A stretch of 64,000 nt of DNA from assembly GCA_017630155.1 (NCBI GenBank), contig JAGBVU010000031.1, forward strand, positions 124,001 through 188,000, in the 5' to 3' direction. The position numbers and the translations under genes are program-made. This document shows, piece by piece, positions 55,903 through 64,000 of this stretch. The stretch is from Bacteroidales bacterium (GTDB lineage Bacteria; Bacteroidota; Bacteroidia; Bacteroidales; UBA932). The first letter of the stretch is position 1. Each line of letters opens with the position of its first letter. The notes below the pieces were generated by a model. The model did not search any database. It had not been told where the DNA came from and was given only the letters and a program-made list of their open reading frames with translations.

Positions 55903-57186
55903 ATGAATTTCAAAGGAAAAAAATTACTTGTTCTTGGTGGAATTAAGTTGTTATGTGATGTTGTAATAAGAGCTAAGGCTTTAGGCGCTTATGTCATTGT
56001 TGCTGACTATAATGAAAATTCTCCTGCCAAGCAAATAGCAGATGAAGGTGTCTTGATAAATGCTTTAGATGTTGATAGTATAGTCTCATATTGCAAAGAG
56101 TATCATGTTGATGGAGTAATAACTGGATTTGTTGATATTTTATTGAAACCTTATTATGAGGTTTGTAAAAGACTTGGACTTCCATGTTATCTCACTTCTC
56201 AAATGATAGAAATTAGTACAAATAAAATTGCATTTAAAGAGACATGTAAACAATTTGATGTCCCTGTACCAGAAACATATATTGTTGGAAGTGAGATCCC
56301 CGAGGAGGAATATAATAAAATAAAATTCCCTGTATTTTTAAAGCCTTTAGACTCGAGTGGTTCTAGAGGTGCATATAAGTGTAATAACAAAGAGGAATTA
56401 CATAAACGTTTTTATGATGCCATTATTTTTTCTCCATCAAGGAAGGTTATTATAGAAGATTATCTTACCGGACGTGAATTTCTAATGAATTTTATAGCAC
56501 AAGATGGTGAATTCCGTATGATTTCAATGTTTGATCGTCATGTTACAGATAATCGAGGTAGTGCAATTAATTATGCTAATTTAAGTTTTGGACCATCAAA
56601 AGCAACCGACTACTATTTAAATCTTGTAAATGATAAAGTTATTAATATGTTCAAATCTTTGAACTTTAAGGATGGTATTTATTTTCTTCAAGGATATTAT
56701 GACAATAATAAAATAACTTTCTATGAAATGGGTTGTAGATTAGGAGGCTCATATTATGATTTAGAAAATGCTGTAATAAAAATTGATCCTATTAACATGT
56801 TGATTAATTATGCTTTTACAGGTGTAATGATAGATAACATACAAGATATTAGAGAAGATATTGGAAAGTATGATAAGATTGCAGTATGTGTGAATTACTT
56901 ACTCGCTGGCAAAGAGGGTACAGTGTATAGGATCAAAGGTATAGATAAAATTAAACAGATGGGCTCTTATGTTCATTGTGAGCAGAGATATGAAGAAGGT
57001 TATCATTATAATGATGGAGACAAAGTGGTTGACAGACCATTGTTATGCGTATATTTAATGGTTCAAAATTTTGAACAGCTTGTTCATGATGTTGATTATA
57101 TGAATAATGTTTTCGATGTATTGGATAAGAATAATAATTCTTTGCTGCAAGAGAAATTTAATCCATTAAAATTAGTGAAATATTAA
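55903..57186 (+). CDS. ATP-grasp ligase 2 (PurK/biotin-carboxylase-like)
   Basis: 427 residues, related to the protein at 53727. It starts KLLVLGGIKLLCDVVIRAKALGAYVIVADY, has VFLKPLDSSGSRGA at about residues 144-157 and a YEMGCRLGGSYYD acidic metal site near residue 275. The two ligases share the same N-terminal layout, but they have diverged enough to have different substrates. Very AT-rich. It is separated from the previous gene by two bases. Confidence 0.85.
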   Translation: MNFKGKKLLVLGGIKLLCDVVIRAKALGAYVIVADYNENSPAKQIADEGVLINALDVDSIVSYCKEYHVDGVITGFVDILLKPYYEVCKRLGLPCYLTSQMIEISTNKIAFKETCKQFDVPVPETYIVGSEIPEEEYNKIKFPVFLKPLDSSGSRGAYKCNNKEELHKRFYDAIIFSPSRKVIIEDYLTGREFLMNFIAQDGEFRMISMFDRHVTDNRGSAINYANLSFGPSKATDYYLNLVNDKVINMFKSLNFKDGIYFLQGYYDNNKITFYEMGCRLGGSYYDLENAVIKIDPINMLINYAFTGVMIDNIQDIREDIGKYDKIAVCVNYLLAGKEGTVYRIKGIDKIKQMGSYVHCEQRYEEGYHYNDGDKVVDRPLLCVYLMVQNFEQLVHDVDYMNNVFDVLDKNNNSLLQEKFNPLKLVKY

Positions 57187-57205
57187 TAACATAGAACTTC
57201 TTATT

Positions 57206-58326
57206 ATGTTGAAAAACGAAAATACACATAGGAATGGGATAATTTCTAGAATTTCACAATTAATACTTGATTTTTTATTTTATAGGATTAGTATATATAA
57301 AGATAAATCATATTGGTATAATCGAATAAAAAATCTTGATAAGTCCTATCTTTCTCTAGTTGATAAGAATTTTAATTTAACAAAAGAGCAGATAAAATCA
57401 ATAGATGTTTATTTTGAACCCTATTGTAAAGTCCGACACAACTCTCACACATTTTATACTGAAAAAACTGGTATCTTTGATAATCGATATATACCAGATT
57501 CTCTTCATCGTTGTATAATTGATCGCTATTATAATTGTTGGTCTGCTGCAACTTACATAGATAATAAATGTTATTATCCAAAATTTTTTGATGATATAAA
57601 TATACCATTGAACTTAGCTTATAGATTGAATGGGATATGGTATGAGAAATGGGGTGTAGTTATTGATTATCATAGGGTGATTGAAATCATCATGAATGAA
57701 TCGGAATGCTTTATAAAAAAGCAACTGATTCTTGGGGGGGAATAGGCGTTACATATTTTACTAACAAAGAGTCAGTTGAGAAATTAGAACAAATAATTAG
57801 TAGTATTCCATGTGATCTAGTTATTCAAAAATCAATCAAGCAATGTTCAACATTATCACTTCTTAATCCAGATTCAGTTAATACTATTAGATGCATGTCA
57901 TTGCTGGGAAAAGATGGTGCAGTAAAGATATATTCTTCAATCCTCAGAATGGGAATTGAAGGAGCTAAAGTAGATAATGCAAGTAGTGGTGGTATATCAA
58001 CTGGAATTATGTTAGATGGTAGATTAAAAAGTGTTGCGTATAGTAATGATGGTGTAAGATATTATTGTCATCCAACATCCAACATAAAGTTTGAAGGTAT
58101 AATGATTCCTAATTTCAATAAAGTAAGAGATATGGTTACTAGGTTGCATCCAAAATTTCCACATTTTAGGCTTATATCATGGGATATTGCTATTGATGAA
58201 AATGAGGAGCCTATTCTTATTGAAGCAAACTTGTGTGATGGAGAACTAGATTTTCACCAATTAAACAATGGCCCCATATTTGGTAATGATACTGAGATGA
58301 TTTTATCTGAGGTTTTTAGTAAATAA
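57206..58326 (+). pseudogene. Frameshifted sugar-transfer-associated ATP-grasp gene
   Basis: Two overlapping frames form one gene. 57206-57745 encodes the N-terminal half, and 57706-58326 the C-terminal half in the +2 frame. The C-terminal part has the ATPgrasp_ST pattern (RLHPKFPHFRLISWDIAIDENEEPILIEANL, GPIFGND). The N-terminal part fits the helical start of the same family. A single extra base in the A6 run at 57715-57720 would restore ECFIKKATDSWGGIGV, giving about 373 residues; an extra G in the G7 run at 57734-57740 would also restore the frame, but with a poorer motif. Either a sequencing error, a decayed gene, or a slippage-controlled one. Confidence 0.75.
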
Positions 58327-58337
58327 ATTACAATTCA

Positions 58338-59540
58338 ATGAAACAATTAGTAGTATGTGGAGGAGGCAATAGTGCCCATACTTTGATTCCTCTTTTGAAT
58401 GATTCAATATTTAATGTTTCTATTTATACTTCAAGACCAGAACAATGGGCAAATACAATAGAATTAGAATGGCAAAATCCCTCAGGTGAGGTTATGGGCA
58501 GATATTCAGGAAAATTATCTAAGGCATCAAGTAATCCCCAGGAATTATTTCCAAACGCAGATTATGTTGTATTTTGTATGCCTGTCCATAAATATAGAGT
58601 CGCTCTTTATGAAATAGCGCCATATCTCAATAGAGATAAGCCGATAGTATTAGGCACTGTTTATGGTCAAGGAGGTTGGAACTGGATGGTGGACGAAGTT
58701 TGTAAAAAGTTTAATCTTAATAATATTATCTCATTTTCATTTGGATTGATACCATGGGTCAGTCGTATGCTTGAGTATGGACACAAGGGATTAACCTATG
58801 GTTGTATGAGTGAGAATTATGCAGCAGTATATCCACATCGATATTTTGAACAAATCAATAATGAGTTTTTTAATCAAATTTGTTATCGTTGGTTTGGAAA
58901 GGGCAAAGTTGATCAAAGTGATAATTTTATATCTCTAACTCTCTCCGTAGATAATCAAATAATACATACAGCCAGATGCTATGCGTTACATAAACAATAT
59001 GGGAGAACTTGGTCAAGATTGGAAGATGTGCCTTTATTTTACCGTACATTTGATGACACTGCTGCACACTTAATGCACGGATTGGATTATGATTACTCTA
59101 AAATAAGAGAAACCATAAAATTACTATATCCAAATAAGAACTTCAAACATATGGTAGATTATTTAACACTTGAATATTTTTCTCATAAGTATTGGAGTAA
59201 AGATATAAAAGATTCAATTCTTTCATCGCAAACATTACATTCGATAAAAACGCCAGTGGTAGCAAATGCACAAGGATCCTGGGAAATTGATGAAAATCAT
59301 AGATTTTTCTTAGATGATATTTATTATGGAAACTGTATTGCAAAGTGGATGGCCGAACAGTTAAATATAGAAACCCCAACATTAGATGAGATTTTACGAT
59401 GGGCTCAAAGTGTTCGAGGGGAGTTGATTATTGATGATAAAAATCATTTAATACTTAATAGTCCAGACTTGGCTACTTCATTTAAACATGGTATACCTAC
59501 TGTTTATGGATTTAAGACAATTTTAGATTGTATAGATTAA
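58338..59540 (+). CDS. Octopine/nopaline-type opine dehydrogenase-like protein
   Basis: 400 residues. The N-terminal NAD(P)-binding motif is VVCGGGNSAHTLIPLL, with PNADYVVFCMPVHKYR following, as in glycerol-3-phosphate/opine dehydrogenases. The C-terminal domain (HGLDYDYSKI, VPLFYRTFDD) resembles the Octopine_DH family. These enzymes reductively join an amino acid to a 2-keto acid such as pyruvate. In a polysaccharide locus this would supply an N-(carboxyethyl) amino acid as a sugar substituent, as known chemically from O-polysaccharides of Providencia and Proteus. This application is inferred. Confidence 0.8.
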   Translation: MKQLVVCGGGNSAHTLIPLLNDSIFNVSIYTSRPEQWANTIELEWQNPSGEVMGRYSGKLSKASSNPQELFPNADYVVFCMPVHKYRVALYEIAPYLNRDKPIVLGTVYGQGGWNWMVDEVCKKFNLNNIISFSFGLIPWVSRMLEYGHKGLTYGCMSENYAAVYPHRYFEQINNEFFNQICYRWFGKGKVDQSDNFISLTLSVDNQIIHTARCYALHKQYGRTWSRLEDVPLFYRTFDDTAAHLMHGLDYDYSKIRETIKLLYPNKNFKHMVDYLTLEYFSHKYWSKDIKDSILSSQTLHSIKTPVVANAQGSWEIDENHRFFLDDIYYGNCIAKWMAEQLNIETPTLDEILRWAQSVRGELIIDDKNHLILNSPDLATSFKHGIPTVYGFKTILDCID

Positions 59541-59551
59541 GCTTATATGAT

Positions 59552-60055
59552 ATGAATATTTTTAAAGTAATTAGAAATCGTATTCTCAAACGACTATGTA
59601 ACATGATTTTTTTCTATAAGTATAGAAAAAAATGGAATAAGATGTTAGGAGTTAAGTACATAGATGGTGGAGGGGATATGGTAAATACAAGGGTTGTTGG
59701 CAATTATTCGAATATCATTTTACATAAAAACTCAGAGATTAACGACGGGTGTTATTTACTTGCTAAAGATAAGATAGAAATCGGAGAAAATTCAACATTA
59801 GCATATCGAGTTACTATATTGACTGGTGCAGATCCGAATGGTCCTCATAATGCTTTATCTAAGTTATATCCTCCATTAAAAGCACCAGTAACAATAGGGA
59901 AGGATGTATGGGTAGGTGCAAATTCAACAATTCTTCCGGGCGTAAAAATTGGGGATTTTGTTGTTGTTGCCGCTGGTTCAGTAGTTACTAAGGATATTCC
60001 GTCAGGGACATTAGTTGCAGGAGTTCCAGCTGAGATTAAAAAAAAGTTAATCTAA
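59552..60055 (+). CDS. Hexapeptide-repeat acyltransferase
   Basis: 167 residues from ATG 59552; the earlier in-frame codons overlap the opine dehydrogenase gene. Left-handed beta-helix hexapeptide repeats fill residues of about 55-150 and end in APVTIGKDVWVGANSTILPGVKIGDFVVVAAGSVVTKDIPSGTLVAGVPAEI, the typical WbbJ/LacA-type tail. It transfers an acetyl or other acyl group, probably to a sugar hydroxyl or amine. Confidence 0.85.
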   Translation: MNIFKVIRNRILKRLCNMIFFYKYRKKWNKMLGVKYIDGGGDMVNTRVVGNYSNIILHKNSEINDGCYLLAKDKIEIGENSTLAYRVTILTGADPNGPHNALSKLYPPLKAPVTIGKDVWVGANSTILPGVKIGDFVVVAAGSVVTKDIPSGTLVAGVPAEIKKKLI

Positions 60056-60070
60056 ACATAGTTGAATATT

Positions 60071-61048
60071 ATGGCTGAGATAACATATAAAGTAGCTATA
60101 CGTTGTTATACATATAATCAATCTATTTATATAAAAGATACAATAGATGGTTTTGTTAAGCAAAAGACAGATTTTCCATATATAATCCTATTAGTTGATG
60201 ATGCATCTACAGATGGAGAACAAGATGTTATTACAGATTATATAAATAACAATTTTAACGACACTACTTTGTCGTATAGCGAAACAGATTATGCCAAGGT
60301 TATATATGCACAACATAAAGTAAATACCAATTGTTATATTGTATCTTTATTGTTGAAATATAATCATTTTAGTAAACAGTTAAGCAAATTGCCTTATTTA
60401 CAGCAATGGAGATCTAATTCTATTTATGAAGCCTTATGTGAAGGTGATGATTATTGGACTGATTCAAATAAATTACAAATACAAGTAGAATTTCTTGAAT
60501 CAAATCCAGATTATTCAATGTGTTTTCATAGTGCATTTTTAAAAAAAGAGATAAAAGATAATTACGATTTAGATTTCAGTAATATAGAAGATAGAGATTA
60601 TAGCGCTGATGAATTATTAGCTAAATGGATAGTCCCTACTGCATCTATGTTGTACAAATTAGAAATATACAATTATCATTTAAATGATCGTTCTAAATTT
60701 TTAAATGGAGATATATTATTAGTCCTACAAAGTGCTTTTTTGGGACGAATACGTGGTATGAGTGATGCTATGTCTGTATATAGGGTACATAGCTGCGGTG
60801 TTACATATAATAATGATATAAAAATAGACAGATTAAAAAAGTATCCGTCTCATTATATTGCTATCAAAAAGAATTTTCCATTTGTTAAAAGGAATATCAT
60901 TAATAAGTTAATATCAAAATCTTTTATTGAGAGAGCTACAATACAAAATACAAATATTCAAAAAATCGCTGATGTATTAGCAGCTTTAAAGTACGCTCCT
61001 ATAACCACAATGAGAATTATTATAAAAGAATATTTAAAAAAATTATAA
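60071..61048 (+). CDS. Family 2 glycosyltransferase
   Basis: 325 residues from ATG 60071; a TTG three codons earlier is less likely. GT-A fold: the N-terminal RCYTYNQSIYIKDTIDGF motif, VDDASTDGEQD (DxD-like nucleotide site) and EALCEGDDYWTDSNKLQIQVEFLESNPDY. It adds one sugar to the lipid-linked repeat unit on the cytosolic side. The acceptor and donor are unknown. Strongly AT-rich. Confidence 0.85.
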   Translation: MAEITYKVAIRCYTYNQSIYIKDTIDGFVKQKTDFPYIILLVDDASTDGEQDVITDYINNNFNDTTLSYSETDYAKVIYAQHKVNTNCYIVSLLLKYNHFSKQLSKLPYLQQWRSNSIYEALCEGDDYWTDSNKLQIQVEFLESNPDYSMCFHSAFLKKEIKDNYDLDFSNIEDRDYSADELLAKWIVPTASMLYKLEIYNYHLNDRSKFLNGDILLVLQSAFLGRIRGMSDAMSVYRVHSCGVTYNNDIKIDRLKKYPSHYIAIKKNFPFVKRNIINKLISKSFIERATIQNTNIQKIADVLAALKYAPITTMRIIIKEYLKKL

Positions 61049-61051
61049 ATA

Positions 61052-62170
61052 ATGAAACAATACGATTATATAATAGTAGGATCTGGATTATATGGGGCAA
61101 CATTTGCTCATTTTGCTAAAAATAATGGATACAAGTGCCTTGTAATAGAAAAGCGTGAACACTTAGGCGGTAATGTCTATTGTGAAAATCTTGAGGGAAT
61201 AAATGTACATAAATATGGAGCCCATATTTTTCACACTAATAATAAAGATGTGTGGGATTTTGTTAATTCCATAGTAGAATTTAACAGATATACAAATTGT
61301 CCTGTTGCTAATTACGAGGGAAAATTGTATAACCTTCCTTTTAATATGAATACTTTCTATCAAATGTGGGGAGTAGTGTCGCCAGAGGAGGCAATAAAGA
61401 AAATTGAGGAACAAAGAGCTGATGCTCTTGCAAGGCTAAATGGTAGAGAACCTCTAAATCTTGAAGAGCAAGCGTTACTACTAGTCGGTGAAGATATATA
61501 TAGAAAGCTAGTTAAAGGTTATACTGAAAAGCAATGGGGTAGATCATGTACAGAATTGCCTTCATTTATTATCAGAAGACTCCCAGTAAGATTGGTTTTT
61601 GATAATAATTATTTTAATGATAGTTATCAAGGAATACCAGTAGGTGGATATAATAAGCTGATTGATGGATTATTAGATGGAATAGAGTGTAAAACAAGTG
61701 TAGATTTCTTCAATAGTGAGTATAGAGATTGGAAAAAGTATGCAGAAAAGTTAGTATACACCGGTCCTATTGATGAGTACTTTAATTATCAATACGGTAA
61801 ATTGCAATGGAGAACAGTGAAATTTGAAAATGAAGTTTTAGATATACCAAACTTTCAAGGTAATGCAGTTGTCAATTATACGGAACGAGAAATACCATAT
61901 ACTAGGATAATAGAACACAAACATTTTGAATCTTTTGGTCAAGATGTTTATGCAAATTCTAAAACTATAATAAGTAAGGAGTATCCTGTGGAATATACAG
62001 AAGGGATGGAACCTTATTATCCAATAAATGACCAAAGAAACGACGAAATTGTAAATAAATATAGAAAGTTGGCAGATAATGAGACTAATGTCATTTTTGG
62101 AGGTAGATTAGCAGAATATAAATATTATGATATGGCTCCAATAATTGAAAAAGTAATGAACTATTTTTAG
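61052..62170 (+). CDS. glf: UDP-galactopyranose mutase
   Basis: 372 residues. The FAD motif GSGLYGATFAHFAKNNGYKCLVIEKREHLGGN is followed by the GAHIFHTNNKDVWDFVN signature and GYTEKQWG. It converts UDP-galactopyranose to UDP-galactofuranose, so galactofuranose is a likely part of the polysaccharide. It lies between two glycosyltransferase genes, one of which may be the galactofuranosyl transferase. Confidence 0.95.
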   Translation: MKQYDYIIVGSGLYGATFAHFAKNNGYKCLVIEKREHLGGNVYCENLEGINVHKYGAHIFHTNNKDVWDFVNSIVEFNRYTNCPVANYEGKLYNLPFNMNTFYQMWGVVSPEEAIKKIEEQRADALARLNGREPLNLEEQALLLVGEDIYRKLVKGYTEKQWGRSCTELPSFIIRRLPVRLVFDNNYFNDSYQGIPVGGYNKLIDGLLDGIECKTSVDFFNSEYRDWKKYAEKLVYTGPIDEYFNYQYGKLQWRTVKFENEVLDIPNFQGNAVVNYTEREIPYTRIIEHKHFESFGQDVYANSKTIISKEYPVEYTEGMEPYYPINDQRNDEIVNKYRKLADNETNVIFGGRLAEYKYYDMAPIIEKVMNYF

Positions 62171-62175
62171 ATATT

Positions 62176-63180
62176 ATGAAAAAGATTTTAAGTATATGTA
62201 TACCATCGTACAACATGGAAAAATATCTAAGCAGATGTTTAGATTCTTTAATGATAAACAGCTTAGATAAATTAGAAACAATTGTAGTAAATGATGGTAG
62301 TAAAGATGATACTTTAAGAATTGCTAACAAGTATAAGGAAAAGTATCCCAACTCTATAGTAGTAATAGATAAGCCAAATGGGCATTATGGTTCTACAATT
62401 AATGCTGCATTAAAAGTTGCTACAGGTAAATATTTTCGTATTTTGGATGCTGATGATTGGTTTGACAAAGAAGCATTGGAAATGTTTGTTTCTAAAGCTG
62501 AAACTATTGAGGTTGATTGTATCTTTACTAGATTTACAACAGTTAACGAGAATAATGAAAATATAAACGTACTTGATTATAATGGTGTGGTATATGATAA
62601 GATTCTAGATCTTGATTCATATGTATTACCGAAAGTTTGCTTTGCTATGCATAGTTTAACATATAGTTTAGATATGTTAAAAAAAATGAGTTATTGTCAG
62701 ACAGAAGGGGTGTGTTATACTGATACAGAGTATGTTTTTTATCCACTTAGATACAGTAAAAATATATTTTGTTTAGATTTATCTTTATATCAATATTTTT
62801 TGGGTCGTGATGATCAGTCAATGGCCCTTAAAAATATTTTTAAAAATCTATCCCATTTTGAAAAAATCTTGAATAGAATGCTACCTTGTTGCGATTATAA
62901 ATCATGCAATACAAATGTTAAGAATATTCAAGATAATTATATTCTATCATTAATGAATCAAATAAGCTTGATAACTATTTTAGGTCCAGGAAATAGTGGT
63001 TTAGATGCATTAAAGAAAAGAATAGATTTAATAAAGCAAATATCAAAAGACTTATATAAAACGATTTTATCAATAAAATATGGTAGTATTCCTTATGTTA
63101 AGATCTGGAATAACTTTGGTAAATTAGGGTTGCTTATCCTCTTACCACTAAAAATTAGAGTATCTAGACATTATAAATAG
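62176..63180 (+). CDS. Family 2 glycosyltransferase
   Basis: 334 residues. N-terminal ICIPSYNMEKYLSRCLDSLM, then IVVNDGSKDDTLRIANKY, NGHYGSTINAALKVATGKYFRILDADDW with the DxD metal site. A typical GT-A inverting transferase of family 2. The C-terminal part is variable. Five bases separate it from glf. Confidence 0.88.
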   Translation: MKKILSICIPSYNMEKYLSRCLDSLMINSLDKLETIVVNDGSKDDTLRIANKYKEKYPNSIVVIDKPNGHYGSTINAALKVATGKYFRILDADDWFDKEALEMFVSKAETIEVDCIFTRFTTVNENNENINVLDYNGVVYDKILDLDSYVLPKVCFAMHSLTYSLDMLKKMSYCQTEGVCYTDTEYVFYPLRYSKNIFCLDLSLYQYFLGRDDQSMALKNIFKNLSHFEKILNRMLPCCDYKSCNTNVKNIQDNYILSLMNQISLITILGPGNSGLDALKKRIDLIKQISKDLYKTILSIKYGSIPYVKIWNNFGKLGLLILLPLKIRVSRHYK

Positions 63181-63186
63181 AATTAA

Positions 63187-64000
63187 ATGAGAAATTCTCT
63201 TATTAAGGTAGCATACTTAATTATAACATTGTCACTTGCTGTTAGTTGTGACAGGTTATTATTTATTGATAACGAAGATTTTTTAGTAGTTACAAAATAT
63301 ATAAAGCCAAATACAGGTGAAGATGTCAGTAAACAAATACAACGTTTAATAGATAATAATCCTAATAGAACATTATATTTTCCAGATGGAGAATATTGCA
63401 TTGCTTCTCCCATTAGAACCTCATCTGATCCACATAAGAGTGTATCATTGAAATTATCCAATTATGCCATAATAAAAGCAATTAATAATTGGCCAATAGG
63501 ATCAGCTATGGTAGCTTTAGGAGCTAAAGATTATACCAATGATATCTTTACTCCAGGAAGTAATTACTTTTTAGAAGGTGGTATTATAGATGGATCTGGC
63601 ATAGCTAAGGGTATATCCATCGATAGTGGAAGAGAAACATCCATCAGAAATGTATCTATTAAAGATGTTAGTGTTGGAATTCATATCCTGAAAGGTATAA
63701 ATAATGGATCCTCAGATTGTGATATAGAGAATGTAAATATTGTTGGAAATGATGATGTTGAAAGTATTGGTATTATTATAGAAGGAAATGATAATACATT
63801 TTCAAATATGAGAATTGCCAGAGTGCATATAGGTGTTAAAGTTTCTTCATCAGGCAACCATCTATGTAAAATTCATCCTTTATATTATGGAAATGGTATT
63901 AAAGATTATGATACTAGTTGTGGATTTATAGATGAAGTTGGAGATAATTGGTATGAGTTCTGTTATAGTGATGAGTTTTCTGTTGGATTCGTAAGTCACG
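63187..64000 (+). CDS. Beta-helix-like lipoprotein, N-terminal part (runs off the window)
   Basis: ATG at 63187 and open to the window end, about 271 residues. A lipoprotein signal ends at LAVSC (Cys21). The mature part contains IQRLIDNNPNRTLYFPDGEYCIASPI, the start of a right-handed parallel beta-helix (pectate-lyase-like) fold, with later turns such as YFLEGGIIDGSG and NVSIKDVSVGIHILKG. Proteins of this type cleave or bind polysaccharides. Catalytic residues cannot be placed, because the gene continues outside. It is the last gene seen of the capsule locus. Confidence 0.75.
   Translation, partial: MRNSLIKVAYLIITLSLAVSCDRLLFIDNEDFLVVTKYIKPNTGEDVSKQIQRLIDNNPNRTLYFPDGEYCIASPIRTSSDPHKSVSLKLSNYAIIKAINNWPIGSAMVALGAKDYTNDIFTPGSNYFLEGGIIDGSGIAKGISIDSGRETSIRNVSIKDVSVGIHILKGINNGSSDCDIENVNIVGNDDVESIGIIIEGNDNTFSNMRIARVHIGVKVSSSGNHLCKIHPLYYGNGIKDYDTSCGFIDEVGDNWYEFCYSDEFSVGFVSH

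Overview
The window looks like a piece of a chromosome from an anaerobic member of the order Bacteroidales (Bacteroidota). The signs are promoters of the Bacteroidota type (TTTG, about 19-21 bases, TAnnTTTG), a TamL-type outer-membrane lipoprotein, a Mfa/BspA-like surface lipoprotein, a VanZ-like and a DUF3575-like protein, a UpxY-type antiterminator at the head of a capsule locus, and oxygen-defence or strict-anaerobe genes (HydG, flavodiiron protein, desulfoferrodoxin). Genus and species cannot be read from the sequence. No rRNA, tRNA or CRISPR array was seen.

Layout. 1-4318: the N-terminal part of a secreted golvesin/xanthan-lyase-like protein, a D-cysteine desulfhydrase-like PLP enzyme, a 42-residue peptide gene and a surface lipoprotein with 26-residue BspA/DUF285 repeats. 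4319-4863: a hairpin-rich non-coding stretch. 4864-25961: a long minus-strand housekeeping block (DUF3575 and VanZ proteins, transaldolase/FSA, SulP transporter, carB-carA, C69 dipeptidase, ispG, outer-membrane barrel, Ig-like lipoprotein, spoT/rel, hydG, YihY, flavodiiron protein, ligA), with many ATGA or TAATG overlaps that suggest translational coupling. 26112-27359: a phosphofructokinase with PPi-type signature residues. 27765-30582: a unit made of a GH13 amylase and a REP-associated tyrosine transposase (RAYT-like) lying between two 139-bp palindromic elements in direct orientation. 30744-43255: metabolic and envelope genes (LysO-like exporter plus solute-binding lipoprotein, nitroreductase, TamL, HAD phosphatase, MBL-fold protein, AtoE-like transporter, M28 peptidase, desulfoferrodoxin, proline dehydrogenase), with two further palindromic or inverted-repeat elements between genes.

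43353-64000 (end open): a surface-polysaccharide locus on the plus strand. A strong promoter and a structured leader precede upxY; then come two unrecognised small genes, Wza-like and Wzz-like export genes, rfbA and rfbB, a flippase, a DegT aminotransferase, two related ATP-grasp ligases with a short DegT-like PLP enzyme between them, a frameshifted third ATP-grasp gene, an opine-dehydrogenase-like gene, a hexapeptide acyltransferase, two family-2 glycosyltransferases, glf, and an open-ended beta-helix-like lipoprotein. Base composition becomes visibly AT-rich from about 47.77 kb, as expected for an exchanged capsule cassette.

The two most interesting things are (1) the RAYT gene with its two cloverleaf-like palindromes, one of which supplies the stop codon of the amylase gene, and (2) the cassette of ATP-grasp ligases, PLP enzymes and an opine dehydrogenase inside the capsule locus, which suggests a polysaccharide carrying amide-linked amino-acid or opine groups.
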